Source of the DNA: Paenibacillus sp. FSL K6-0276
GTDB taxonomy: Bacteria > Bacillota > Bacilli > Paenibacillales > Paenibacillaceae
Direction: 5' to 3'
Assembly: GCF_037977235.1 (NCBI RefSeq)
Contig: NZ_CP150276.1
Location: 2,170,001-2,234,000 of the forward strand
DNA: 64,000 bases
Shown here piece after piece: positions 17,097 to 25,433 of this stretch (the first letter of the stretch is position 1; each line of letters starts with the position of its first letter). The notes below the pieces were generated by a model, which made no database searches, was not told the origin of the DNA, and worked only from the letters and a program-made list of their open reading frames with translations. The position numbers and the translations under genes are program-made.

Positions 17097-17414
17097 ATGG
17101 GGAAAGAACCGGTGACTGAGCAATTTTTTATTGATAAATTAACCGAGGCCAAGGATCACTTCGAGCGTGCGCTGGATTGCAAACACACGGATTTCGACGA
17201 TCTGTATCCCTATATGATTGAACATCCTCAGTTTTTTTGGTACAAACGCTATGTAGCTTGGTCAGAGCTTCTGACAATCAAAGGTTTGTGTGAGGAACTA
17301 TCCTTCCCTTGGAGGGAGAAATTCACAACTAACCAAGTGGAGTATCTGGAGCAACGTGTGATGTCCGCTAAAGTTCTTGATTTCTGGTTTGAGAAGAATG
17401 AAGCGCTGATATAA
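17097..17414 (+). CDS. Conserved small protein of unknown function
   Basis: A 105-residue soluble, aromatic-rich, acidic protein (FDDLYPYMIEHPQFFWYKRY in the middle). No signal peptide, transmembrane segment or recognised motif. The reading frame is well supported: GGGAGGAGG ribosome site nine bases before ATG, a good promoter upstream and a strong terminator downstream, so it is a real monocistronic gene. I cannot assign a function. Confidence 0.75.
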   Translation: MGKEPVTEQFFIDKLTEAKDHFERALDCKHTDFDDLYPYMIEHPQFFWYKRYVAWSELLTIKGLCEELSFPWREKFTTNQVEYLEQRVMSAKVLDFWFEKNEALI

Positions 17415-17456
17415 GAATGCTTTTGTAGACATGCAAGTCGTCAATTGCTTATACGA

Positions 17457-17488
17457 GACCCAGATGATTTATCATTTGGGTCTTTTTT
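17457..17488 (+). terminator. Intrinsic terminator
   Basis: GACCCAGATGAT pairs with ATCATTTGGGTC (one G-T pair), two-base loop, then six T residues. Confidence 0.85.
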
Positions 17489-17528
17489 CTGAGAGAAAAT
17501 AGGATAAGCTATAAAGAGGGAGGGACTA

Positions 17529-17750
17529 ATGATGATTAGCGATGAACAATTGGATGCCTACCGAATTTCCGGTGAGAAAATTCGTGTGGTGCGAGATGGT
17601 TTAGAAAGTAACGATGTAAAAGGGATTGTTCTGGCTTGGGATGATTCTCAGGTGATGATTCGACGTCAGAATAGACGGGTAGTGAAGCTAGATCGGAATT
17701 ATCTATTCCAACCCTTTAGTGAGCCAAGAAAAGATCCGGAAAATATATAA
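17529..17750 (+). CDS. Small conserved protein, possible Sm-like/SH3-like beta-barrel
   Basis: A 73-residue basic-acidic mixed protein. GEKIRVVRDGLESNDVKGIVLAWDDSQVMIRR has the alternating pattern of a small beta-barrel in which a strand-turn-strand ends with DSQVMIRRQNRRVVKLDR; this is a structural guess only. The GAGGGAGG site directly before the ATG pair supports the gene. A shared terminator follows. Function unknown; an RNA-contacting role would fit the fold guess but is not shown. Confidence 0.65.
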   Translation: MMISDEQLDAYRISGEKIRVVRDGLESNDVKGIVLAWDDSQVMIRRQNRRVVKLDRNYLFQPFSEPRKDPENI

Positions 17751-17761
17751 TCTCCGCAGCA

Positions 17762-17800
17762 AGAACAGCTCCTCATCCAAACTGGGTGGGGAGCTGTTCT
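17762..17800. terminator. Bidirectional terminator
   Basis: AGAACAGCTCC and GGAGCTGTTCT form a perfect 11-bp stem between convergent genes at 17529 and 17816. Confidence 0.75.
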
Positions 17801-17815
17801 ATGTAAATCTAGGGG

Positions 17816-18262
17816 TTAAATAGTTAGAGCAAGTTGAGTCGAACTTTCATCTCTGGAGAGTATAGAGAGTTCTGTGGACAGTCCGAGATACGCGCGCATT
17901 CGCAGCATCATCTCTCTACGGAATCCTGGCCATAATATATTCATCTCACCTTGATATCCTCTACAGGAGTACAAGGCCTCGACTCCTCGTTGATCTTGGC
18001 GAACGGTTGTGATCCTCAGATCATGTGAGCTCAATTCGCGCGTAACCTCTTGAAGCATTAGTGAGGTCTTCTTAGTGGCGCCAGACACGAGCTCCATATA
18101 AAGCTGTGGGGTCTTAAACAGACCACTCTTGCTGATTACACGGCAATCACGCTCGAAAACTTTATGAATAAACGTTAGCAGCAAATAGCTTCTGACAAGG
18201 GACAGCTCTTCTTTAGTAACATCTTCATCAACAATGGATGTCTTCAACTTCGTAGTCGCCAT
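17816..18262 (-). CDS. Conserved protein of unknown function
   Basis: A 148-residue soluble protein beginning MATTKLKTSIVDEDVTKEEL. An N-terminal helical part (SYLLLTFIHKVFERD) precedes a mixed alpha/beta region with a cysteine in YSCRGYQGEMNILWPG and a basic helix FRREMMLRMRAYL. I do not recognise the family. The ribosome site AGGTGAT lies ahead of the ATG. Converges on the gene at 17529 through a shared terminator. No membrane segment or signal peptide. Confidence 0.7.
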   Translation of the reverse strand: MATTKLKTSIVDEDVTKEELSLVRSYLLLTFIHKVFERDCRVISKSGLFKTPQLYMELVSGATKKTSLMLQEVTRELSSHDLRITTVRQDQRGVEALYSCRGYQGEMNILWPGFRREMMLRMRAYLGLSTELSILSRDESSTQLALTI

Positions 18263-18378
18263 TATAAATCACCTCATTTATATTATGCGAACTTTTGTTC
18301 TCATTATACCTTATATTCGGAAGTAAAAGCAATAATTATCCATAAATTAATGATCGATAAGAAAAGCTGGGAAATATA

Positions 18379-18407
18379 TTGACGCTTTAATCTCAGCATG
18401 GTATGAT
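18379..18407 (+). promoter_or_regulatory. tRNA-Leu promoter
   Basis: TTGACG (18379-18384), 17-base spacer, TATGAT (18402-18407), about 43 bases before the tRNA. Confidence 0.75.
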
Positions 18408-18449
18408 CTATCTTGTGACCGCAAGATTGTTAGCGAGTCATTATGATGT

Positions 18450-18533
18450 GCGGTCGTGGCGGAATTGGCAGACGCGCACGGTTCAGGTCCGTGTGGTAGC
18501 AATATCGTGGAGGTTCGAGTCCTCTCGACCGCA
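18450..18533 (+). tRNA. tRNA-Leu (CAG anticodon)
   Basis: An 84-base class II tRNA. Acceptor arms GCGGTCG/CGACCGC pair perfectly with discriminator A at 18533. The anticodon stem CACGG/CCGTG encloses TTCAGGT, giving anticodon CAG. A long variable arm (GGTAGCAATATCGTGG region) and the T-arm with GGTTCGAGTCC confirm leucine type. CCA is not encoded. It has its own promoter and terminator, so it is a single-gene transcript. Confidence 0.97.
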
Positions 18534-18545
18534 TTACAATGAATA

Positions 18546-18587
18546 GGTTCGCAACATTGCTCTTACAGCAATTTGCGAGCCTTTTTT
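18546..18587 (+). terminator. Terminator of tRNA-Leu
   Basis: GGTTCGCAA pairs with TTGCGAGCC, with an inner ATTGCT/AGCAAT stem, followed by six T residues. Confidence 0.85.
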
Positions 18588-18671
18588 ATATGCTGAAATA
18601 ATTAAGGCTATATCCCATGACTTGAGTGGAAGAAAGCTTTGAGCTGTAGTCAGAATTTATGGGATAATAAT

Positions 18672-18704
18672 AGAAAAGAAGCTGACTTTGATTAAAGCAG
18701 CTTC
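18672..18704 (-). terminator. Terminator of the M-box ABC operon
   Basis: On the minus strand GAAGCTG and CAGCTTC form a 7-bp stem followed by TTTTC, 25 bases after the stop of the ATPase gene. Confidence 0.65.
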
Positions 18705-18728
18705 TTTACCACGCGTATAAGAATTTTA

Positions 18729-20027
18729 TTATTCTACTGTTGAGGTAGGTTCATGCTCTAGGTATAGTACCTCTGCCTTTTCGTCATAGGCGATCAATTC
18801 CGCATATCTTCCCCAGTCAATTAAGATATCGAGCTGATGAGAGGCTTCTTCAGCGCCAAAGTGCTTCTCAAAGATCTCGACAAAAAATTCCCGCTCCATT
18901 TTATTATTTGATTTCGATTGCAAAATCCAGATTATCTTTTCCATCACAGGAACATGCTGCTGTACTTGCGCTCTGAATAGCTCTTTCCGCTTAAGGACAC
19001 TGGCTTCAGCAAATTGGTGACCCATTTCCGTCAGCTCGATATCCCCTTGATGAATCTCAGCGAATTGGAGCATTTGTGCAGCATCGACTGTGGGCAGGAA
19101 GTCTTCCAGATCTAGACTTAATTGATCAGCTAATTTGTACAAGTCAACTTTTTTTCCGAGATCGTCGATCAGTTCAATGAAGCCGGTGAGTGCGCCGGCA
19201 GGGACCTCTTGAACCTTCTCAATTTTCTTCTTCTGCTCTCCCGATGGATCAACGGTTTTGACTTCCCGTTTCGTCAGAATCGAATAGATGCGGTCGACAA
19301 GCGACGTGAATTGTGGTGCTTGTTTATCCCGCCAATGCGGCATGGTGATGGGGATATCAGCAATGACGTGGGCCGGATCCCTGGATAGTACGATGGCCCG
19401 ATCTGACATGTAGACGGCCTCCTCGATACTGTGAGTGACCATGATGATGCTTTTAGTAGGAATTTTTTTCTCCGTCCACAACTCAAGCAAGTCACGCTTT
19501 AGGTTTTCTGCTGTCAGTACGTCCAAAGCAGAGAAGGGTTCATCCATCAGAAGGATGTCCGGTTCCATTACTAAAGCACGACCAATCCCCACGCGCTGCC
19601 GCATACCTCCAGATAATTCTTTCGGGTAGGCGCCTTCAAACCCGTCAAGTCCGATCATATCGATGACAGAGAGTGCTTTTCGCATTTTTTCCGCTTCCCG
19701 CAGTGGTTTGTTCTCAAGTCCTAGCTTTACATTCTCCAATACCGTAAGCCAAGGAAACAACGCAAACGATTGGAACACCATCCCTACACCTGGGTTCGTG
19801 CCGACAATTTCTTGTCCATTATATAAAACAGCGCCTTGCGAGGGGGAGATGAGCCCGGCAATGATCCGTAAAAGCGTTGATTTTCCTGATCCCGAAGGTC
19901 CTAATATCGAAAGAAACTCTCCTTCTTTTATGTTGATGTTAATGTCCTCTAAAATACTCACATTTGCTTGATTCGGAAGATCATACCGTTTGCTAATCTG
20001 GTTCAACTCAATCAGTGATTTTTTCAT
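18729..20027 (-). CDS. ABC ATPase with C-terminal AAA-associated domain (anion/nitrate-sulfonate type)
   Basis: A 432-residue fused protein. Residues 1-260 are a NrtD/SsuB/TauB-like ATPase: Walker A GPSGSGKST, signature LSGGMRQR, Walker B ILLMDEPFSALD, switch His in VTHS. The remaining ~150 residues match the AAA-associated C-terminal domain (PF09821 type) found on a subset of these ATPases, containing LADQLSLDLEDFLP. ATG at 20027 follows GAGGTG; the longer frame would run into the permease gene. Eleven bases separate it from the permease stop. The whole unit lies behind an M-box riboswitch, so magnesium-linked transport or homeostasis is suggested. No binding-protein gene accompanies it. Confidence 0.88.
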   Translation of the reverse strand: MKKSLIELNQISKRYDLPNQANVSILEDININIKEGEFLSILGPSGSGKSTLLRIIAGLISPSQGAVLYNGQEIVGTNPGVGMVFQSFALFPWLTVLENVKLGLENKPLREAEKMRKALSVIDMIGLDGFEGAYPKELSGGMRQRVGIGRALVMEPDILLMDEPFSALDVLTAENLKRDLLELWTEKKIPTKSIIMVTHSIEEAVYMSDRAIVLSRDPAHVIADIPITMPHWRDKQAPQFTSLVDRIYSILTKREVKTVDPSGEQKKKIEKVQEVPAGALTGFIELIDDLGKKVDLYKLADQLSLDLEDFLPTVDAAQMLQFAEIHQGDIELTEMGHQFAEASVLKRKELFRAQVQQHVPVMEKIIWILQSKSNNKMEREFFVEIFEKHFGAEEASHQLDILIDWGRYAELIAYDEKAEVLYLEHEPTSTVE

Positions 20028-20038
20028 ATTCGACACCT

Positions 20039-21763
20039 CTAATCCAAATGATATTTCTTTTCCGCTAAGGCATACAGCTTGCGCCATACCAAGCGGTTCA
20101 CAATCACAACCAGTAAACACATGACGATGATGCCCCAGATGATTTCTGGCCAATTTCCGCTGTTGGTTGCTTGAGCAATGAATGAACCTAACCCGGATGC
20201 CTGAAGATCATGGTTCTTCCACGATACGATTTCGGAAACAATGCTGGCGTTCCAAGCACCTCCGCTTGCTGTTAGGCAGCCGGTCACGAGAAAAGGGAAG
20301 ACGGCGGGAAGAATTAATTTTCTCCAGGTCTGCCACCGATTTAATTTTAGAATCGCACTCGCTTCCTTAAGGTCGGAGGGGATTGCCATCGCACCGGCAA
20401 TGACATTAAATAAAACGTACCATTGGGTACCCAGCATCATAAGTGGTATTGCACCAATCTCCATCGATATTCCCAGCTTTAAGTATAAAATTGTGAATAG
20501 CGGAAACGCCATGTTGGCTGGAAAAGAAGACACAATCTGCACAATCGGTTGTATGATTCGTGATAGACGCGGATTCATACCGATGAAAACACCGACAGGC
20601 AGTGTCCAGATAACGGCTAGGATTGTCGAAACGAATACACGCAACGCAGTCAGCAGCCCTAGGGCAACAACATGAGTGATCTCACGCCAGCTTAACCGGG
20701 CAATCTCAAGGATGCCCTCATAAACATAGATCATCACAATCCCAGTAACGAAAACCATGATCGACCATTTAAAGATTTTTTTTATGCGGGGCGGCGCCTG
20801 TGGCAAATTTACTTGTGAACCTTTTTTAGCAAGCTGAACAGATACATCATGAAGAAAATTTTTAATATTTTGACTAAGGGACTGAACAAATCCAGCCCGT
20901 TTAAGAATATCAAACACCCATGAAGTCGGAACTTGGTTAGATTCTGTCTGTTCATTCTTGAATTTCTGACTCCAAGAAACAATCGGACGCCAGAATAACT
21001 GATCGACAACAACAATCATAATGATCATTGTTAGAATCGAATAGATAATGGCTTTGATATTCCCATCATCAGCTGCCAAGGCCATGTACGATCCGATTCC
21101 AGGTAAATGGATATCTTGATTCAGTACGCTAATGGATTCGCTCGCCGTAAGAAAGAACCAACCTCCGCCAAATGACATCATGCTATTCCAAACCAGACCG
21201 ATCATAGAAAACGGAACTTCCAGCTTGTTGAAACGAGGCCATGCACCTAATCGATTCATTTTTGCAGCTTCATTCAGATCACGGGGAATTGTCTTAATGG
21301 AATGGTAGAAGCTAAACGTCATATTCCATACTTGGCCAGTGAAAATGGCGAAGATCGAGGCGCATTCCACCCCCAGCAATTTTCCCGGAAACAATGCCAT
21401 AAACGCAATAACCGTAGCAGAAAGAAATCCAAGCACGGGTACGGATTGCAGAATATCAATCGCCGGAATCATGAATCTCTCTGCTGTCCGATTGTGCGCC
21501 GCAATGCGTCCATATACGAAGGTGAAAATCAGGGACGCTGCGAAAGCGATAAACATACGAAGTAAGGATCGTGCTGCATAGTAAGGTAACCATTTCGGAT
21601 CAAGGCTCAAGGTTGGCTGACGATCGGGAGAAAAGGGTACCTGCATGCCCGAACCCACTTTGGCCGCGGCATAAAGGAGCGATAATAACAATAAAATGAC
21701 GAGGGCATCCGCCCAGCTAAATTTGTTCTTTGGAGTAACATTCTTGATAAGATTTTCTTTCAT
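20039..21763 (-). CDS. Duplicated (fused) ABC permease, anion-transport type
   Basis: A 574-residue protein with two binding-protein-dependent permease domains in tandem (COG4986-like). Each half has about six helices and an EAA loop: DLNEAAKMNRLGAWPRFNKLEVP in the first half, and SDLKEASAILKLNRWQTWRK in the second. Related permeases are called nitrate/sulfonate/taurine-type by similarity, but this fused form is uncharacterised. The preferred start is ATG 21763; TTG 21778 in frame is possible, and AUUGGGGC in front of the ATG may act as ribosome site. Transcription must pass an M-box and a second leader with its own terminator. Known M-box targets are Mg2+ transporters, so a divalent-metal-linked role is inferred. 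Confidence 0.85.
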   Translation of the reverse strand: MKENLIKNVTPKNKFSWADALVILLLLSLLYAAAKVGSGMQVPFSPDRQPTLSLDPKWLPYYAARSLLRMFIAFAASLIFTFVYGRIAAHNRTAERFMIPAIDILQSVPVLGFLSATVIAFMALFPGKLLGVECASIFAIFTGQVWNMTFSFYHSIKTIPRDLNEAAKMNRLGAWPRFNKLEVPFSMIGLVWNSMMSFGGGWFFLTASESISVLNQDIHLPGIGSYMALAADDGNIKAIIYSILTMIIMIVVVDQLFWRPIVSWSQKFKNEQTESNQVPTSWVFDILKRAGFVQSLSQNIKNFLHDVSVQLAKKGSQVNLPQAPPRIKKIFKWSIMVFVTGIVMIYVYEGILEIARLSWREITHVVALGLLTALRVFVSTILAVIWTLPVGVFIGMNPRLSRIIQPIVQIVSSFPANMAFPLFTILYLKLGISMEIGAIPLMMLGTQWYVLFNVIAGAMAIPSDLKEASAILKLNRWQTWRKLILPAVFPFLVTGCLTASGGAWNASIVSEIVSWKNHDLQASGLGSFIAQATNSGNWPEIIWGIIVMCLLVVIVNRLVWRKLYALAEKKYHLD

Positions 21764-21771
21764 CGTGAGCA

Positions 21772-21960
21772 GCCCCAATCTATGAAAAATAAAAAAACTC
21801 CCTGCTTGAAGCGTAGGGAGTTCAGCATTCCTTCATCCATGTGAAATTGGGGCCATCTAATGTTCAGTCTTAATAACGGGTAAGGAGAGACTGAAAATAG
21901 ACAGACCCTATCCACGAGGGTGGAACAGTGTGCTTCCTGCCTGATAAAAATATTGAATTC
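21772..21960 (-). promoter_or_regulatory. Second structured leader between the M-box and the permease gene
   Basis: On the minus strand this stretch forms several hairpins: ACCCT/AGGGT (21905-21921), a perfect 8-bp TTCAGTCT/AGACTGAA (21863-21895), and a terminator (21789-21822). GCCCCAAU transcribed from 21846-21853 is exactly complementary to AUUGGGGC transcribed from 21772-21779, just before the start codon, which could hide the ribosome site. I cannot match it to TPP, SAM, lysine, FMN, cobalamin, guanidine, ydaO or yybP classes. Confidence 0.55.
21789..21822 (-). terminator. Leader terminator before the permease gene
   Basis: On the minus strand AACTCCCT pairs with AGGGAGTT (8 bp) and is followed by seven U residues. 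It lies 26 bases upstream of the permease ATG, so it must be conditional or read through. Confidence 0.85.
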
Positions 21961-22013
21961 TTTAAAGTGTGCATTCGACTACAACCGTCCATTTCCAATC
22001 TCCCCCCTTAGCA

Positions 22014-22051
22014 CATAAATATGAAAGCCCCCTGGATGGGTACCAGGGGGC
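22014..22051 (-). terminator. M-box expression-platform terminator
   Basis: On the minus strand GCCCCCTGG and CCAGGGGGC form a perfect 9-bp stem followed by TTTCATATTT. CUAGGGGG (from 22077-22084) can pair with the left arm CCCCCUGG instead, giving a plausible antiterminator. Confidence 0.8.
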
Positions 22052-22107
22052 ATACAGTCATAATAAAACAACCATTCCCCCTAGTTCAGTTTTGGCACTA
22101 TACAACG

Positions 22108-22232
22108 TAAAGAGTATTACTCTTAGCCACCTTATGAAGAGCCTTAATCCGGCAATTCCTGTTCTACCCATTGGCATCTTTCGATATTTCCGGGCAGTGG
22201 CCTATGTTTGTATAGGAGCCTCACCTAACGAG
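22108..22232 (-). promoter_or_regulatory. M-box (ykoK leader) Mg2+ riboswitch
   Basis: The minus strand carries the M-box conserved blocks in order: GTTAGGTGAGGCTCCTATA, ACATAGGCCACTGCCCGGAA, TCGAAAGATGCCAATGGGTA, GAACAGGAATTGCCGG, TTAAGGCTCTTCATAAGG and TGGCTAAGAGTAATA. This is close to the B. subtilis ykoK consensus. Established mechanism: high Mg2+ folds the aptamer and favours the terminator, lowering downstream expression. Downstream here are not mgtE/corA/mgtA but a fused ABC permease and its ATPase. Confidence 0.93.
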
Positions 22233-22253
22233 GACATTAATTAATTCTACTGA

Positions 22254-22282
22254 ATAGTACGCCTGTAAAAAGTGTTTGTCAA
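22254..22282 (-). promoter_or_regulatory. Promoter of the M-box transcript
   Basis: Minus-strand TTGACA (22282-22277), 17-base spacer, TACTAT (22259-22254), about 22 bases before the first conserved M-box block. Confidence 0.8.
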
Positions 22283-22350
22283 TTATTTATGTTACTGCGT
22301 GAATGTTGGGTTCTAGAAATAAAATGTAAAATGAACACATCGGTTGCGAC

Positions 22351-23034
22351 CTATACTGTAGACTTCCGAAGCATCCAGAACGATAAGAGTGCATACAAAA
22401 CCGTCAAAGGCATGGTCCACAAGGCAAGTTCAAATGCGGTATGGCTAGCAAACCAGTTAAATAGATCTCCCCACCACTGATAATACGTCATTAACAATCC
22501 AGCGACGCTGTACAGAATAAACATGACTGCCGCGAAAATGAATAGGCCACTTCTACCAAATCTGCGGAAGATACTGGATATAACAAATCCCCAATAAAAC
22601 ATATGCAACATGATCACGAAATAGATCCACAGCTGTTCTAGGACAGTGCCATCATTCAAGTATGGCATATGAAAATAATGTAGCTGCACACCCCATCCAG
22701 GTGTTAATTTGGTTTCTATAATAGATAGCAGGAATAAAAGAAGGGAGAAGGCGGCACTTGTTATAACGGCCATCAAGGAGGTGCCGAAGAAATAATCTGT
22801 TCTTCGTAGGCTTAAGCCCAAGGCAAAGGGGAAAGTCTGTACCAAAATGATGATACCTATGACAAACATGTAAATAAAGATAGAGACTAGGCCACCGGTA
22901 TACATTGGTTCTTGCATGAAAAAAGCTATGACGAGATTAACGAAAAAACTGGTCAATAATATGATCCAAGGCATAAACAACCAAAACCATTTATCCTTGT
23001 AGTGCATTTTCAATATCCCTGTCATATGGTTCAT
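22351..23034 (-). CDS. Membrane protein of a YtrA-type ABC operon
   Basis: A 227-residue polytopic protein with about six hydrophobic segments, last gene of the GntR-ATPase-membrane protein operon and overlapping the ATPase gene by four bases. It resembles the ABC-2-like membrane subunits found with YtrB/YxlF-type ATPases but shows no individual motif that I can name. Predicted to form the channel or target for the ATPase at 23031. Substrate unknown; related systems respond to cell-wall stress. Confidence 0.75.
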   Translation of the reverse strand: MNHMTGILKMHYKDKWFWLFMPWIILLTSFFVNLVIAFFMQEPMYTGGLVSIFIYMFVIGIIILVQTFPFALGLSLRRTDYFFGTSLMAVITSAAFSLLLFLLSIIETKLTPGWGVQLHYFHMPYLNDGTVLEQLWIYFVIMLHMFYWGFVISSIFRRFGRSGLFIFAAVMFILYSVAGLLMTYYQWWGDLFNWFASHTAFELALWTMPLTVLYALLSFWMLRKSTV

Positions 23035-23924
23035 TGTGCTGCCACTACCTTTCCTTGAGATCTTCTATTTGTAAGATGAACAATTAACTGTTGTAAAGAT
23101 ATGGGGGAGATCTCCAGACCAAGCATCTCAGCACGTGATAGATCTGTTGAGTTTAAGCCAATAACAGTGGCAGAAAGTAATCCGCCAAAGGGTTCACGAG
23201 AGATGACTTCTTTACCGGAGATGAACTCTTCGACCTTCGCAGTCGCACCGATCACCTTAGCGGCTCGCCCGCGAAGAGCTTCAGCATCCTCATTGATAAT
23301 CAGCTTACCGTTGTCGATAACAATGACATGCTCTAACAGCTGGCTTACCTCGTCAATCAAATGTGTAGACAAGATAACTGTTCGTGGATATTCTGAATAA
23401 TCCTCAATTAATCGATCGTAAAACAGGCTTCTAGCCACAGCATCCAGACCTAAATAGGGCTCGTCAAAAATAGTCAGCGGAGCGCGGCTAGCTAGGCCTA
23501 CTACAATACCCACCGCCGAAAGCATTCCTCTGGATAGCTTTTTTATTCTTCTTTTTAAGGGGAGATTGAAGTCCTTGATTAAAGAGTGGGCATACTCCCG
23601 ATCAAAGTTGGGGAAGAATAACGCGGATACCTCTAGAACGTCGATAATACGGTACGTATCTGGATACTTTTGGCTTTCCTTAATGAAGCAAATCTGATGG
23701 AGTACGCGGTTATTCTCGTAGGGATGTTCCCCAAACACCTTCAGATCACCACTTGTAGCAAATAACTGTGCTGTAATCATGTGCATGATCGTTGTTTTCC
23801 CCGCACCATTTCTGCCAAGCAGTCCATAGATTTTGTTCTGTTCCAAAGAAAAACTAATGTCTTGGATGACGGTTACCTTTCCATACGACTTGGTCAGTCC
23901 CTTGATCTCAACGACTTCATTCAT
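23031..23924 (-). CDS. ABC transporter ATP-binding protein (YtrB-like)
   Basis: A 297-residue ATPase. Walker A GRNGAGKTT near residue 38, signature LSRGMLSAVG, Walker B LTIFDEPYLGLD, switch region LSTHLID. The degenerate signature and the ~70-residue C-terminal extension match the YtrB group. It overlaps both neighbours by four bases (ATGA junctions), so three genes are translationally coupled. It would energise the membrane protein at 22351. Expression is probably held down by the GntR regulator encoded first in the operon. Confidence 0.88.
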   Translation of the reverse strand: MNEVVEIKGLTKSYGKVTVIQDISFSLEQNKIYGLLGRNGAGKTTIMHMITAQLFATSGDLKVFGEHPYENNRVLHQICFIKESQKYPDTYRIIDVLEVSALFFPNFDREYAHSLIKDFNLPLKRRIKKLSRGMLSAVGIVVGLASRAPLTIFDEPYLGLDAVARSLFYDRLIEDYSEYPRTVILSTHLIDEVSQLLEHVIVIDNGKLIINEDAEALRGRAAKVIGATAKVEEFISGKEVISREPFGGLLSATVIGLNSTDLSRAEMLGLEISPISLQQLIVHLTNRRSQGKVVAAQ

Positions 23925-24292
23925 GACTGATTATCTCCCCTCTGAATCATCTTCGTTAATTGATCCAACGTAATTCCTAATTTCTCAGCTTCACGGATCA
24001 TAGTTACAACATATTGCTCATAAAATTGCTCTTTTCTCTTCTCCATCAATACTGCGCGCGCTCCAGAAGCTACAAACATGCCGATTCCTCGCTTTTTGTA
24101 TAAAATTCCTTGGTCCACAAGCAAATTCACACCTTTCGCAGCCGTTGCCGGATTGATCTGGTAGAAAACCGCAAACTGATTCGTCGAAGGAACTTGTGTT
24201 TCCTCAAGCAACGTTTCTTCGATGATGTCATTTTCAATTCGTTCGGCGATCTGCATAAATATTGGCCGATTATCGTCCATCAAGTTTCCCAT
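23921..24292 (-). CDS. GntR family regulator, YtrA subfamily
   Basis: A 123-residue repressor: an N-terminal winged helix (IFMQIAERIENDII, then TNQFAVFYQINPATAAKGVNLL and GILYKKRGIGMFV) with only a short helical C-terminus, which is the mark of the YtrA subfamily. First gene of the operon with the ATPase and membrane protein. YtrA proteins typically repress their own operon until cell-envelope stress. An imperfect inverted repeat 21 bases upstream of the ATG is a likely binding site. Start ATG 24292 has GGCGGTGA ahead. Confidence 0.88.
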   Translation of the reverse strand: MGNLMDDNRPIFMQIAERIENDIIEETLLEETQVPSTNQFAVFYQINPATAAKGVNLLVDQGILYKKRGIGMFVASGARAVLMEKRKEQFYEQYVVTMIREAEKLGITLDQLTKMIQRGDNQS

Positions 24293-24312
24293 GTATTCAC
24301 CGCCAAGTTCAT

Positions 24313-24338
24313 TGGTTAGTTAGTTATGTAATTAACCA
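24313..24338. promoter_or_regulatory. Putative operator of the GntR operon
   Basis: TGGTTAGTTA and TAATTAACCA form a 10-bp inverted repeat (one mismatch) separated by six bases, immediately upstream of the regulator gene. Confidence 0.5.
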
Positions 24339-24531
24339 TACATGCAATGAACTCGTTTGTCAATAATTTCTATGTGCATTTTTTGATTTGATTCTCTGAG
24401 CCCGAATGCCGCGTATTTAGACGTATCGACATACATATAAGGCTATCCAGATTCGCTCCGAACAGCCTTTTATTTTATTTGAATGTCTGCTATGATTTTG
24501 TCCTATTAGAAAACAAGAGAAGGGTGAAACT

Positions 24532-25383
24532 ATGAATGAATATGGTCCGGATTTATTTAAAGGTACAGCAGTTTACTATTCAAAATATCGTCCGCAGTAC
24601 CCCTCATCCCTTATTCGGTTCTTAATTCATAAGTTTTCGCTTAACGGAGAAGGTCATCTGCTTGATTTGGGATGTGGTACAGGTCAGCTGGCACTAAGAT
24701 TTAGTGATTGGTTTGAAGAAGTGATAGGTGTAGATACGGAAAGGGAAATGTTAGCTGAGGCTAATCGTCTGTCTAAGAACTACAGGGTAGATAATGTTAC
24801 TTGGATGCAAGGCAGAACAGAAGAGTTACTGAACGACTGGGGTTCCTTCCGTCTCACCATCCTGGCCAAAGCATTTCATTGGATGGATAGAGCGCCTATT
24901 CTTGAAATTCTATATCACAGTTTGAACGAAAATGGCGGTATCGCGATTATTGATACTTTTAATGTTGAGCAAGAGCCTTTATCTTGGCAGCTTAAGGTAA
25001 ATGAAGTAGTAAAACGTTGGTTAGGAAACGAAAGAATAGCAGGGGACAGCACCTATACTCATCCTAAAGAAAGATATGAGGATGTTGTAGCGAGATCTAG
25101 TTTTGAAGATGTGGAAAGAATGGATTTACCCAGTTATTCAATCACATGGACCGTGGATTCGATTCTTGGGAATTTGTATTCCACATCCTATGCCTCTAAG
25201 CGATTATTTGGAGATCACTTAGAACGATTTGAAGCGGATATGAAATCTTCTTTATTAGAAATTGAGCCTTCGGGTAAATTTACTGAAGAGTTGTCAGTTT
25301 CCGTGATCACAGCTTTCAAGCATAAATGCCTTCGGCGTCCTTATAAGGACGATAAGCGTTTAAGCGAGAAATATAAGACATAA
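24532..25383 (+). CDS. Class I SAM-dependent methyltransferase
   Basis: A 283-residue methyltransferase of the UbiE/Methyltransf_11 type. Motif I is LLDLGCGTGQLALRF near residue 44, motif II is VIGVDTEREML, and AKAFHWMD corresponds to the motif IV region usual in this family. Substrate is not predictable. ATG 24532 follows AGAAGGGTG. A hairpin of AAAGTATA/TATACTTT after the stop has no T-run. The gene stands alone between two minus-strand units. Confidence 0.85.
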   Translation: MNEYGPDLFKGTAVYYSKYRPQYPSSLIRFLIHKFSLNGEGHLLDLGCGTGQLALRFSDWFEEVIGVDTEREMLAEANRLSKNYRVDNVTWMQGRTEELLNDWGSFRLTILAKAFHWMDRAPILEILYHSLNENGGIAIIDTFNVEQEPLSWQLKVNEVVKRWLGNERIAGDSTYTHPKERYEDVVARSSFEDVERMDLPSYSITWTVDSILGNLYSTSYASKRLFGDHLERFEADMKSSLLEIEPSGKFTEELSVSVITAFKHKCLRRPYKDDKRLSEKYKT

Positions 25384-25433
25384 AGTATAGGTGTAAAACT
25401 TATACTTTCTGATATTTTAAAAAAGAAGCAAAC

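Noticed and set aside
18450..18533. tRNA-Leu as an integration site for an island
   Set aside because: No repeat of the tRNA 3' end and no integrase gene were seen nearby.
21913..21930. GAGGGTGGAACAG on the plus strand, similar to a T-box core
   Set aside because: No specifier or terminator arrangement follows and no plus-strand gene lies downstream; the region is better explained as minus-strand leader RNA.
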